A DNA stretch of 64,000 nt from Mesobacillus jeotgali (GCF_031759225.1 NZ_CP134494.1:3532501-3596500), one strand, 5' to 3'. Shown: positions 36,676 to 44,729, numbered from the stretch's first letter. Notes: generated by a model not told the origin, from the letters alone. Numbers and translations: made by a program.

Positions 36676-37036
36676 TGACTTTCATCTCCTTTTTATGAGT
36701 TAATGCAATAACCATTAACTGTCTAATATGTTCATCATCAAGCGAATAAAAGGCTAGTTTGCCTTCTTTTCGGTATTTTACAATCCCTTGTTTATGAAGG
36801 GTCCTTAAATGGTGAGATGTCGTTGCAACAGTAGCCCCAATGATATTAGCTACATCACACACACAAAGTTCATCATCTTGACATAATGCATAGGAAATTT
36901 TTGCCCTATTTTCATCTGCAAGTGCTTTAAATAATTGGGAAACACTAGATATATCTTCTTTTTGCATCTCACCTTGTATTCGTTTGACTTTTGCTTCGTC
37001 ATAACAATAAATATCACAAGTATCTTTCTTACTCAT
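36668..37036 (-). CDS. cadC: Cd/Pb/Zn-responsive ArsR-family repressor CadC
   Basis: A 122-residue winged-helix repressor that leaves DNA when it binds Cd(II), Pb(II) or Zn(II). Cysteines C7, C11, C58 and C60 (KDTCDIYC and ELCVCDV) coincide with the four thiolates of the staphylococcal pI258 CadC. The recognition helix lies in IIGATVATTSHHLRTLHKQG. GGAGGGATAA precedes the ATG. Its stop and the cadA start overlap in ATGTCTGA, so the two are coupled. Confidence 0.93.
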   Translation of the reverse strand: MSKKDTCDIYCYDEAKVKRIQGEMQKEDISSVSQLFKALADENRAKISYALCQDDELCVCDVANIIGATVATTSHHLRTLHKQGIVKYRKEGKLAFYSLDDEHIRQLMVIALTHKKEMKVNV

Positions 37037-37053
37037 TACTCATTATCCCTCCT

Positions 37054-37131
37054 TTTATTCAAGTGTATGTTTGAATATATTATATATTATTACCCTAACA
37101 TTATTCAAATGATTATTTGAATAATGGATAA
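37054..37131 (-). promoter_or_regulatory. CadC operator region, two dyads before cadC
   Basis: TATTCAAGTGTATGTTTGAATA (two TTCAA half-sites, 37054-37075) and ATTATTCAAAT / ATTTGAATAAT (37102-37127, perfect arms) lie upstream of cadC. They agree with the imperfect TTCAAAT-N6-ATTTGAA dyads known for CadC. Confidence 0.75.
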
Positions 37132-37209
37132 AAAATTAAATAACTCAATAAATTCCATATCCAAACCTACTTATATTAGCAAATGATCATAACGATCAAA
37201 ACTGTTACA

Positions 37210-37866
37210 TTATTTGAATAGATTTATCAAAGAAGTAAATAGTTCATTTTCTAGCATGATATATATTCCCAATCCTATAAATACAATTGGAATAATCCAT
37301 CGCCCGTATTTCTCAAGTGTTTCAGAAACAAATCTGAATCTCGCAAGACGGTAACCCAGTAAACACCAAATTGCAACCATTATAAAGAATGTAACTACAG
37401 TAATAATTAATTGATTTGTTTCTAACGTTGAAAAAATCGGAACATAAATTCCAATATTGTCTCCACCATTAGCAAAAGTGATAAAGGCTACACTTAAATA
37501 AAACTTATTAAATTTGTTTAACCTAGAAAGAATATTATCATCATCATCATCTTCACCTTTGATGAACAGTCTAACTCCTAAATACATTGGAATTAGGCCA
37601 AGTAAACCAACCCATTGATCAGCAAGAAGTGTTATCCCAAAGGTTGCTAAAAGACTGATTAAAACTAGAAGTGCAAAACCTAGATATTGACCAATTACTA
37701 TATCTCTTGAGTTAATACGTTTCGAAACCTTGTTAACCGTTTGACCATTACTTGTTTTAGATTGTGACCTTGCCATAGAGAATAACATCATCAAGACAAA
37801 AATATCATCAATATTGGTTACAATAAAAGCACCAAGAGCAGAGATGATTATTAAAATTAAATCCAC
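37210..37866 (-). CDS. cadD: CadD-family cadmium resistance transporter
   Basis: A protein of about 218 residues with five to six hydrophobic helices and a charged loop (KGEDDDDDNILSR) near residue 105. The N-terminal helix with ITNIDDIFVLMMLF and FANGGDNIGIYVPIF are the repeated N-x-D-D/N motifs of the CadD/LysE-like family. Start is uncertain: GTG 37864-37866 lies nine bases after AAAGGGG, whereas TTG 37875 directly abuts it. It is upstream of cadC on the same strand but has its own dyad-bearing promoter. Confidence 0.85.
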   Translation of the reverse strand: MDLILIIISALGAFIVTNIDDIFVLMMLFSMARSQSKTSNGQTVNKVSKRINSRDIVIGQYLGFALLVLISLLATFGITLLADQWVGLLGLIPMYLGVRLFIKGEDDDDDNILSRLNKFNKFYLSVAFITFANGGDNIGIYVPIFSTLETNQLIITVVTFFIMVAIWCLLGYRLARFRFVSETLEKYGRWIIPIVFIGLGIYIMLENELFTSLINLFK

Positions 37867-37909
37867 CTGATTCAACCCCTTTATTTTTTATTAATAATTT
37901 AATACTCAT

Positions 37910-37999
37910 TAACATTCAAATATTTATTTGAATGTTAAATTTCATTTTCTATTTTACGTTTACATAAACAAATAGTCAAATGGATATTTGAATAAAGAA
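37910..37999 (-). promoter_or_regulatory. CadC-type dyads before cadD
   Basis: AACATTCAAAT / ATTTGAATGTT (perfect arms, about 37911-37937) and TCAAATGGATATTTGA (about 37976-37992) match the dyads before cadC, so cadD is probably in the CadC regulon. Confidence 0.7.
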
Positions 38000-38011
38000 T
38001 AAATCGACATG

Positions 38012-38018
38012 AAATTAG
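38012..38018. repeat. 7-bp target duplication, left copy
   Basis: AAATTAG directly precedes the left end of the transposon; the same seven bases directly follow its right end at 41297-41303. Confidence 0.85.
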
Positions 38019-38135
38019 TGTTTTTGACGCCATTAATTATCCGAAAGTTGACGGTATTGCCTGTCCAGAATTAGTCGATTATAATGTCCGTATATAATTC
38101 GAAACATTTCGACATTTATTCTGGAGAAAGGAAAA

Positions 38136-38187
38136 GACGTCCCCCATAAATGTATAACTGCGCCAACAGTTATACAGGAGACGTCCC
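38136..38187 (+). promoter_or_regulatory. Leader hairpin inside the transposon left end
   Basis: TGTATAACTG (38151-38160) and CAGTTATACA (38167-38176) form a perfect 10-bp hairpin, bracketed by two direct copies of GACGTCCC (38136-38143 and 38180-38187). It lies in front of the first transposon gene and may control its expression. Confidence 0.6.
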
Positions 38188-38227
38188 ACCAAAAAGTATA
38201 TGGTTATTGTATCAGATTATCAGCTGA

Positions 38228-38758
38228 TTGAAAACACTCATACTGGAGTTTTTAGTTAGGGGTGCGGGGAGGATTCCTTCCCCATGCTGTGGTAAAGACA
38301 TGTTGGTTAGAGGTACAAAGAATCGAAAAGCCAAGGATCATACAGGTCAGAGTAAAACATATAACATCCGAAGATTGCAGTGCACCAATTGTCAGACCAT
38401 CCATCATGAACTTCCAGATTTATTGATTCCTTATAAACGCTATGAGGCTGAATGTATCGAAGACGTTCTTACGAACCCGTCCGCCCATATTGTTGCTGCC
38501 GATGATTCCACTCTTTCGAGATGGCACGGCTGGTTTCATCAATTTGTGGATTATTGGATTGGCTGTTTGAATTCCATCATGATCAGGACCAACCAGGGAA
38601 ATATCCCCCAGGATGTCACGTCCAAATGTTCAGGGACCGCACTTCAAAGGATAGGACGCTTGGCAGGAGATGCCAATGGATGGCTGACAAGAATTGTCCG
38701 GCCCATCGTAAATATTAATTTATGGATACATACCCGTTCCGCATTCATTGTCCAATAG
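38228..38758 (+). CDS. DUF6431-like zinc-finger protein of the transposon, start doubtful
   Basis: The body has PSPCCGKDMLVRG and LQCTNCQTIHHELPDLL, a C-x-x-C pair set typical of the zinc-binding DUF6431 proteins that travel with this transposase. Function is unknown; DNA binding at the ends or target choice is possible. The given start is a TTG directly after TGA, without ribosome site. An ATG at 38200 opens another frame (MVIVSDYQLIENTHTGVFS) that ends after 19 codons near 38258, which suggests that the true N-terminus has been displaced by a frameshift. The gene may thus be damaged. Confidence 0.65.
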   Translation: MKTLILEFLVRGAGRIPSPCCGKDMLVRGTKNRKAKDHTGQSKTYNIRRLQCTNCQTIHHELPDLLIPYKRYEAECIEDVLTNPSAHIVAADDSTLSRWHGWFHQFVDYWIGCLNSIMIRTNQGNIPQDVTSKCSGTALQRIGRLAGDANGWLTRIVRPIVNINLWIHTRSAFIVQ

Positions 38759-38802
38759 CACCTGATTTACACTCGTGATAGACACAGAGAGGAGAGTGTA
38801 TC

Positions 38803-40158
38803 ATGAGTGATCATAAGAAATCAGAAGAATTGGCAGTGCATCGTTTTCAGCTAATATCCCCTTTATTAGCAGAGGGGCTTGACGCTGGGAAAGTAAAGGA
38901 ATTAAGAGACCAGATAGCGAAGGCCAGCGGTCTTTCAGAAAGAACCATCAGGCGATATTTGGCTCAATTTCAGGAAGATGGGTTTGGGGGACTAAAGCCA
39001 CAAGGAAGAAAAGGTGCTCGAAAGTCTGAGGCTATCCCTCCTCATTTATTGGAACAGGCAATCCTTCTGCGTAAGGAAGTGCCGAGCCGGAGCGTGGCTC
39101 AAATCATACAGATACTCGAATGGGAAGGGTTGGCTGAACCAGGGCAGATCAAAAGATCAACGCTCCAGGAAAAGCTCGCTGAAAAAGGTTACAGCACCCG
39201 GCATATGCGACTCTATTCCCAGACAGGAGTAGCTGCCAGAAGATTTCAGAAGCGACATCGCAACCAACTCTGGCAGTCAGATATCAAGTATGGTCCCTAC
39301 TTGCCGATTGGTCCGAATGGAATAAAGAAACAAGTGTATCTTGTCGCCTTTATCGATGACGCCACCAGGTTTGTGCTTCACGCAGCTTTCTATCCTACCT
39401 TGGATTCAAGGATCATCGAGGATGCCTTCCGCCAGGCTATCCAGAAGTATGGTGTTCCAGAGGCTGTTTATTTTGATAATGGAAAGCAATATCGAACCAA
39501 ATGGATGTCGCGTACCTGCTCAAAAATAGGCACCCGCCTTACTTACACACGGCCGTACTCAGCTGAATCAAAAGGGAAAATTGAACGCTTCAATAGAATC
39601 ATAGATTCATTCATTAGTGAGGCTGTCATCGAAAAGCCCAATACACTTGATCGTCTGAATGAGCTTTTCCAAGTGTGGCTCACAGAGTGTTATCAGAATA
39701 AGCCTCATTCTGCACTTGGGGAGAAAATCAGCCCGGAAACGGCATTTCGTTCAGATAAAAAAGCGATTAGGTTCATCGATCCTGATACCTTGAGTAATGC
39801 ATTCCTCCATTGTGAAACAAGGAAAGTCGATAAATCAGGATGCATAAGTTTCATGGATCAAAAATATGAGGTCGGCCTGGCTTTCATTGGACGACAGGTT
39901 GAGGTGGTTTATGATCCTGCGAATATCGAGGAGCTTACCATTGAGTTCGAGGATCATACTCCTTGGAAAGCCAAGAAACTTGTCATTGGGGAAAGAGCTG
40001 GGAAGCGTCCTGCATTACCTGAGCACCTGCAGGTGCAGGGTGTAGAATCTTCAAGACTATTAAAGGCAGCTGAACGAAAGAACCAGGAACGCCTAACCGA
40101 ACAGAAACCTGCCGTGACCTTCCGTGCCGTTTGGAAGGAGGAAGATTCCCGTGTTTGA
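38803..40158 (+). CDS. tnpA: DDE transposase (integrase-like, Mu/Tn552 type)
   Basis: A 451-residue transposase. An N-terminal helix-turn-helix (KASGLSERTIRRYLAQF, about 45-61) is followed by the rve integrase core: first Asp in LWQSDIKYGP (about 165), second in VYFDNGKQY (about 228), Glu in SAESKGKIERFNR (about 265), and a C-terminal Mu-type beta-barrel (SFMDQKYEVG). Length resembles Tn552 p480. GAGGAGAGTG precedes the ATG. It overlaps the ATPase gene by eight bases. Confidence 0.93.
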   Translation: MSDHKKSEELAVHRFQLISPLLAEGLDAGKVKELRDQIAKASGLSERTIRRYLAQFQEDGFGGLKPQGRKGARKSEAIPPHLLEQAILLRKEVPSRSVAQIIQILEWEGLAEPGQIKRSTLQEKLAEKGYSTRHMRLYSQTGVAARRFQKRHRNQLWQSDIKYGPYLPIGPNGIKKQVYLVAFIDDATRFVLHAAFYPTLDSRIIEDAFRQAIQKYGVPEAVYFDNGKQYRTKWMSRTCSKIGTRLTYTRPYSAESKGKIERFNRIIDSFISEAVIEKPNTLDRLNELFQVWLTECYQNKPHSALGEKISPETAFRSDKKAIRFIDPDTLSNAFLHCETRKVDKSGCISFMDQKYEVGLAFIGRQVEVVYDPANIEELTIEFEDHTPWKAKKLVIGERAGKRPALPEHLQVQGVESSRLLKAAERKNQERLTEQKPAVTFRAVWKEEDSRV

Positions 40159-40951
40159 AGCATTCTATGAAATGGACAACACTCCTTTCGCCAGAGATCT
40201 TCCGACTGATCAATTGTATGATTCCTCCATGGTGCAAGAAATCCTTGGTAGGCTGAAGTACACAGCTGAAAGACAGCTTTTTGCCGTTCTGAGTGGGGAT
40301 AGTGGTACTGGAAAGACCACAACCATCCGTAAGTTTGTGGACAAATTGGATAAAGGGAAATTCCATATCCTTTACCTGTCCGACTCTAAGTTAACGCCTC
40401 GTCATTTTTACAAAGGTCTTTTGGAACAGTTAGGCTCTGAAGCGAAGTTTTATCGAGGAGATGCAAAACGGCAGCTTCATCGTGAGATTGAATTAATGAA
40501 AGGCATACGAGGGCTACAACCTGTAGTGGTAGTGGATGAAGCTCATCTTCTGGACCGGGAAATGCTTGAAGAGGTTCGTTTCCTACTGAACTTCAAAATG
40601 GATTCGCAAAGCCCGATGGCGCTTATCCTGGTCGGTCAAAGTGAATTATGGGATCGGCTTCGACTCCAATCATACGCAGCCATACGCCAAAGAATCGATA
40701 TCCAGTTTCAGCTAGGACATCTCGACCGTGCCCAGGTTGAAGAATATGTTTCTAGGCACCTTCGATATGCCGGTGTTGATCAACCAATATTCTCTGATGG
40801 AGCACTTGACGAGATTCATCGCTTCTCTGGTGGTGCCGCAAGGCTCATTAATAAGCTCTGTACACATAGTCTTCTCTATGGTTCACAAAATGGCCGAAGG
40901 ATCATTGATGATCATATGATCAAGCAAGTCATCCAGGGGGAACTTTCATGA
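40151..40951 (+). CDS. tnpB: AAA ATPase of the transposon (TniB/ExeA-like)
   Basis: A 266-residue ATPase with Walker A in SGDSGTGKTTTIRKF (about residue 47), Walker B in VVVVDEAHLL (about 132) and a sensor region VGQSELWDRL. It is of the size of Tn552 p271 and probably acts like MuB/TnsC/TniB as target selector or transposase activator. Start is GTG 40151, since AGGAGGAAG precedes it and it overlaps the end of tnpA. It ends in ATGA, shared with the next start. Confidence 0.9.
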   Translation: MFEAFYEMDNTPFARDLPTDQLYDSSMVQEILGRLKYTAERQLFAVLSGDSGTGKTTTIRKFVDKLDKGKFHILYLSDSKLTPRHFYKGLLEQLGSEAKFYRGDAKRQLHREIELMKGIRGLQPVVVVDEAHLLDREMLEEVRFLLNFKMDSQSPMALILVGQSELWDRLRLQSYAAIRQRIDIQFQLGHLDRAQVEEYVSRHLRYAGVDQPIFSDGALDEIHRFSGGAARLINKLCTHSLLYGSQNGRRIIDDHMIKQVIQGELS

Positions 40952-41184
40952 AAACCCGCTGGAAAGAGATGAATTATAATGAAGAATTGGATTGTTGGGT
41001 TGTGTTTTGGGGAGAGAACTCCGGCTATAAGATGCGATGTGGTGAATGGTTTGATTTACATCTAGGAAATGGTCGGACCCTTTCCTGCCGCCTGGAGCTG
41101 GGCAGAGATTGGTATATTCTTACCGGCCGAAATGACGTTAGATTCTATCTTAAGAAAAATGAGACCTATCAAGTTGATTTGTAA
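40948..41184 (+). CDS. DUF5348 protein of the transposon, 78 aa
   Basis: A small beta-rich protein (MKTRWKEMNYNEELDCWVV at the start, then EWFDLHLGNGRTLSCRLELG) that matches the DUF5348 type found behind such ATPases. Its role is not known. The ATG overlaps the ATPase stop (ATGA), so it is made together with the transposition proteins and may take part in the reaction or its control. Confidence 0.75.
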   Translation: MKTRWKEMNYNEELDCWVVFWGENSGYKMRCGEWFDLHLGNGRTLSCRLELGRDWYILTGRNDVRFYLKKNETYQVDL

Positions 41185-41296
41185 AAACTTTTGGGAAGCA
41201 TGTGAACTGCTTCCCTTTCAATTTTGGACAGTAGTTCCGTCAGTTTTAGGACAATTAACATCGTCAAGTTCTGGACATTGTAGAACGTCATTAACA

Positions 41297-41303
41297 AAAT
41301 TAG
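41297..41303. repeat. 7-bp target duplication, right copy
   Basis: AAATTAG follows the right terminus AACA of the transposon at once; see the left copy at 38012-38018. Confidence 0.85.
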
Positions 41304-41314
41304 CACTTTGAAAC

Positions 41315-41357
41315 TAAAAAAGGATGATTACTTTTCTATTAGGTAATCATCCTTTTT
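41315..41357. terminator. Bidirectional terminator
   Basis: GGATGATTAC (41322-41331) pairs with GTAATCATCC (41343-41352) between an A-run and a T-run; it would close the broken minus-strand gene that ends at 41371. Confidence 0.8.
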
Positions 41358-41370
41358 GGTTATCCAACCA

Positions 41371-41557
41371 TTATTTATTATGAACTGTTACTGTAAATAC
41401 CATGTAACCCTCTGGACTGTCAGGATCATAAGAGTCGATTTTTATTGCTTCTTTCTGAGTATCCGGACCATCTATTCTGGGGATTTTTGGTATTGTTTAT
41501 ATCTAATTGGGAACGTTCCGTTAGGTTTGGTTTGGGTGTACAACAATTATCAGTCAT
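41371..41557 (-). pseudogene. Frameshifted small gene, about 62 codons
   Basis: From ATG 41555-41557, behind AGGAGAAAT, the frame reads MTDNCCTPKPNLTERSQLDIN; a single-base shift near 41490-41497 is then needed to continue as IPKIPRIDGPDTQKEAIKID and to end in MVFTVTVHNK before TAA 41371-41373. Uninterrupted it would be a protein of about 62 residues. No family recognised. The frameshift and the intact transposon next to it show decay of this segment. Confidence 0.55.
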
Positions 41558-41638
41558 AATTTCTCCTATATTTCACAATAACATTGTTAATTAACTTACT
41601 ATGTATTATCAATAACTTTCTTTATAGGTGTTACTCAA

Positions 41639-41815
41639 TTATATGGCCCGATTGTTTAGTAAGTCCATTTTATAAAATCTGTATAAACCGACTGCTTTGG
41701 CATTCCATCTTAAACCTTGTTCTCTAATGCCTTTCAAAAATTCATTTTTTGCCAATAAAAATTGTCTTTTATAATTTCCGTTTCCTTACGATATTTTAAT
41801 TTTTTCCAAGTTGTA
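41639..41815 (-). pseudogene. Possible coding remnant
   Basis: On the minus strand an open stretch ends FLKGIREQGLRWNAKAVGL and RFYKMDLLNNRAI before TAA 41639-41641; upstream the matching text (WKKLKYRKET) is in another frame. There is no start codon. It looks like the 3' end of a decayed gene. Confidence 0.35.
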
Positions 41816-41889
41816 CATTAATGACTAGAAATATCAAAATCCAAAAGTACACTATTTAAAGAACACTTTTTAATAAAAAGTAATGCACG

Positions 41890-41936
41890 AGTAATATACT
41901 TTGTCGAGTAAGATTGATCCGTCAAAGTATATTACT
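41890..41936. promoter_or_regulatory. Perfect 14-bp dyad before the replication-relaxation gene
   Basis: AGTAATATACTTTG (41890-41903) and CAAAGTATATTACT (41923-41936) are exact complements 19 bp apart. The same AGTAATATACTTT occurs again at 43268-43280, behind the gene. A weaker hairpin ACTCAC/GTGAGT with a T-run (41952-41990) follows and could attenuate transcription. Confidence 0.7.
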
Positions 41937-42073
41937 TGTGAAAAGTCTATTACTCACGTTATTGGCAATGTTTGGAGTGAGTTTTTTTGTGCTGACAATA
42001 ATAGTGAAAAATAATACTCCAAAGGTGTTCTGTCAAACAAATATCATTCACCCTAAAGAAAGGAGAAAAAACA

Positions 42074-43069
42074 ATGCTGGACAAAATTGTATTAAAGAAA
42101 AATGCAAGACAACGATTAGAACTTTCCAAAGTAGATCTAAAGCTATTGGAATTTCTAGAACAACAACGATTATTAACATTGCAGCAATTCTATCAAGCTG
42201 CAACATTTTTATTCGAAATGAAAATTAAAGAGTATAGCTTTAAAAATCGAATCCGGAAATATGAAGAATATCATCTAATTCGTAGCAGCCAATTTAACGA
42301 AGGTTTTAATGGAGAGCGTTTTAAATATCTTTGTATTGGTAGTAAAGCTATAGACTTACTAATAGAAAACAATTTATTAGTTAGCTCATATAACAAATCA
42401 AAGATTTATAAATTTAATCAAAAGCAAAATTTGTTACACTTCTTAGCCACACAACAAGCTGCAATCAATATATTATGCAATCTAAATTTTGAGGTAATCA
42501 AACACAAAAATCAGAAGAAAACAAAATATGTTTTTTTGTACAATGAAACATATTACTCTTTATCACCTTCACTTCTGCCATATACGGAGTGGATACCTAA
42601 TTTTAATAATTTACACAAACAGAATAACGGAGCTTATCATGCAAAAATTGGTAGGTATATGACAGAAAATAAATCTAGAAGTAATATAATAGGGAAAACA
42701 ATGACTTTTGTAAAACCAGATTGGATAATTGAGGTAAAATCTAATTATGCAAAGGATGCCTATATTAATATTGAAATGGATATGGGAACAGAACCAATCG
42801 AAACATTAATACAAAAAGTTTTTAAATATGCAAAATGGGCGGAAAAGAACCCCGAACAACTTCACATTATGGATATTGTTATTACAGATAATAGTTTTTC
42901 TAATCGTTCTCAATTTACGGATGGAATCAAAAGAGGTAAAAATATTATTAATCAATTTGCAGCTGATTCTGCTGTAAGTGACCGATTGAAACAATCTAAT
43001 TTGAAGGTCATTATTCATCCGTTACTACAAAATGAAAATGCAGTCCACGATGTATTATGTAGATTTTAA
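42074..43069 (+). CDS. Replication-relaxation family protein
   Basis: A 331-residue protein with an N-terminal winged-helix part (KVDLKLLEFLEQQRLLTLQQF, key text ELSKVDLKLLEFLEQQ) and a C-terminal nuclease-like fold (PDWIIEVKS, NIEMDMGTEPIETLIQK). This corresponds to the replication-relaxation superfamily of plasmids and integrative elements. It is thought to help replication or mobilisation; the mechanism is not settled. AAAGGAG precedes the ATG. Repeated dyads and iteron-like repeats on both sides support an origin-linked role. Confidence 0.8.
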   Translation: MLDKIVLKKNARQRLELSKVDLKLLEFLEQQRLLTLQQFYQAATFLFEMKIKEYSFKNRIRKYEEYHLIRSSQFNEGFNGERFKYLCIGSKAIDLLIENNLLVSSYNKSKIYKFNQKQNLLHFLATQQAAINILCNLNFEVIKHKNQKKTKYVFLYNETYYSLSPSLLPYTEWIPNFNNLHKQNNGAYHAKIGRYMTENKSRSNIIGKTMTFVKPDWIIEVKSNYAKDAYINIEMDMGTEPIETLIQKVFKYAKWAEKNPEQLHIMDIVITDNSFSNRSQFTDGIKRGKNIINQFAADSAVSDRLKQSNLKVIIHPLLQNENAVHDVLCRF

Positions 43070-43151
43070 TAAATACTGTTCCTCGCAGTCATTCCCTTTG
43101 AATGACTCGCATACATAAGTTTTAAAAAATACCTCACAGAAAAGCTCCTCG

Positions 43152-43450
43152 TTACTATTAGTAGATACCATGACGAAACCTAGTTGCATCAATATATTCA
43201 TCATCCCATACTTTCTATTTTTTCTCCTTTTTTCAATTCGTTACGATGAATGGTAACCATTATACAAAGTAATATACTTTTACGATCTTTATTCGCTCCA
43301 AAACTGCCTATCAGGAAATTGGTAACTAATAATAGATACCATGAAGAACATATGGAAACTCTGCATTTTATTAAATTGTATTTTTATTCTTCCATCTAGT
43401 ATCTAATATTAGTTACTATTAATCGTTACTATATATTATTAGTTATACTT
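43152..43450. repeat. Iteron-like repeat cluster (possible old origin)
   Basis: A 27-bp repeat of the type GTWACTAWTARTAGATACC, then ATGAMGAA, occurs directly at 43152-43178 and 43321-43348 (four differences) and inverted at 43398-43416 (18-19 bp). Further GTTACTAT copies lie at 43412-43440. The rest of 43070-43581 shows no gene. Its place behind a replication-type gene suggests a plasmid origin remnant. Confidence 0.6.
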
Positions 43451-43581
43451 GAAACACTTGTTTAGGACATAAGTTTAAACTGTCATACAATTATCCACTT
43501 GGTAGCAAGTAATGATTACAAAAAAATGACTTCTGTTAGAACAACAGAAGCCATCTTTTTCATATCTTTAACCCTTCATTG

Positions 43582-43830
43582 CTACCACTTTTCAATAATG
43601 CTCATTAAACCTTTCGGAAATACTAGCCGATGATTTTCATCCAACATCAGCATTTCGTTTGTTTGAAAAATGTAAAATGCCTCTCCTTCTGTCATTGCCT
43701 CTTTATCGGCTTTATGCCGAACTCCAAAGATCGCCCTCGCTTCATCCAGTGACATTGCATCAATCACAGCAAATTCCTCATCTTTCTTTTCCGTTCTTCT
43801 TACTACATAATACGTTTCCATTTGATTCAT
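43582..43830 (-). CDS. Small acidic protein, 82 aa, unknown
   Basis: No family recognised. It begins MNQMETYYVVRRTEKKDEE and contains DAMSLDEARAIFGV; mixed alpha/beta composition, no membrane segment. GGAGGGG lies before the ATG. A hairpin with T-run is not evident behind it. Confidence 0.55.
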   Translation of the reverse strand: MNQMETYYVVRRTEKKDEEFAVIDAMSLDEARAIFGVRHKADKEAMTEGEAFYIFQTNEMLMLDENHRLVFPKGLMSIIEKW

Positions 43831-44160
43831 TTGGACCCCTCCATTAATTTTTTATATAAAAAAACATCGCTAAGAATGCCAACGATTGTTCTCGTCACGC
43901 ATCTTACCGATGATTTTTAACTGATACCTTGACCAAAAGGCCCTTCTATTAAATTAGTTCATAAAAGAAAAAGAAAATAAAATCTATCATACATTATTAT
44001 TTTATCTTACGCATTACCCCTTTTTAAGCCGTTTCATTAAAAACAACAAATTTACTTATGAAAAGTCGATTGGGTCTGATCTATATCACATAAATTAAGA
44101 AGTTAATGAAAAAAGCCGCTACAATGCTTAGTGCATTTTCCAAAGTTATCACTGATGTTT
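43831..44160. other. Gene-free stretch with one imperfect hairpin
   Basis: No gene is seen. CATCGCTAAGAATGC (43865-43879) and GCATCTTACCGATG (43899-43912) form an imperfect stem followed by ATTTTT on the plus strand; a terminator or a small RNA end are both possible. Confidence 0.4.
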
Positions 44161-44379
44161 TTATGCTGCGTGTTTCGTTACTTCCTTTAATACTTTAGTT
44201 GCTACCTCTTTTGTTGCTTCTGGATTTCTAGTCATGATGTATGTAATTCCACCTGCAAGTCCTACTAAAGTTACACCTGCAAATACTGAAACAATAATTG
44301 CTGGCTTGCCACCAAATCTAACCGTTTTGTTATTATGGTTATATTCGGCATAATCTTTTTCATTTTTGTTATTTTCCAT
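44161..44379 (-). CDS. Small membrane protein, 72 aa
   Basis: No family recognised. About 25 polar residues (MENNKNEKDYAEYNHNNK), one hydrophobic helix (AIIVSVFAGVTLVGLAGGI) and a C-terminal amphipathic segment rich in Lys, Glu and Val (KEVATKVLKEVTKHAA). ATG 44377-44379 lies nine bases behind AAGGGTG. Confidence 0.5.
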   Translation of the reverse strand: MENNKNEKDYAEYNHNNKTVRFGGKPAIIVSVFAGVTLVGLAGGITYIMTRNPEATKEVATKVLKEVTKHAA

Positions 44380-44510
44380 TTTAATCATCACCCTTAGCTA
44401 TTTGATTTAGTATTTCTTGTAAATTTGCTTTAATCCAGTATTAATTTACTTCCGCTCTAACAACGGGGATGATTGTCATAGTTGCAAATAAAGTTGTAAC
44501 TGCTACTGGA

Positions 44511-44729
44511 TTATTTCATTTTCAATTTATTGACTATTTTTTCATCCCACGATAAAACTGACCATGTGCGTCTACAGAACCCACCCTCTCCATTATCTTT
44601 TTGCCTAATTTGACCACCAACTTGCTTACCTAGTTCCGTTAAGGACCAATTGCCTTCTTCGCCATCGAGGAAGCCCTTGTCTTTCAAAAACAAATATACT
44701 TCTTTAACTGTAATTCCTATTTTTTCCAA
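44511..44729 (-). CDS. Short phage-like protein, 72 aa, perhaps a fragment
   Basis: It reads like the C-terminal piece of a phage antirepressor/KilA-C type protein (ITVKEVYLFLKDKGFLDG, then WSLTELGKQVGGQ), with the helix-turn-helix-like start. The start is a TTG directly behind TAA, without ribosome site, so it may be a truncated gene. Confidence 0.4.
   Translation of the reverse strand: MEKIGITVKEVYLFLKDKGFLDGEEGNWSLTELGKQVGGQIRQKDNGEGGFCRRTWSVLSWDEKIVNKLKMK

Larger units (their letters stand above)
38019..41296 (+). mobile_element. Complete Tn552/Tn7-type transposon, 3,278 bp
   Basis: The left end reads TGTTTTTGACG and the right end, inverted, TGTTAATGACG. Each end carries three copies of a TTGACG-N8/9-TGTCC motif with a 24-bp period: 38024-38042, 38048-38066, 38072-38089, and 41226-41243, 41249-41267, 41273-41291 in inverted order, the outermost one 5 bp from each terminus. 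These are most likely transposase sites. Inside lie four plus-strand genes: DUF6431-like, DDE transposase, AAA ATPase and DUF5348 protein. The transposase-plus-ATPase pair and the 7-bp duplication resemble Tn552. Confidence 0.92.

Noticed and set aside
37867..38227. tRNA or attachment site at the transposon junction
   Set aside because: Only CadC-type dyads, the transposon end and its leader hairpin are seen; no tRNA-like cloverleaf.
41914..42228. 104-codon frame with hydrophobic start before the replication-relaxation gene
   Set aside because: Starts with TTG inside the dyad, lacks a ribosome site and overlaps a clearly real gene in another frame.
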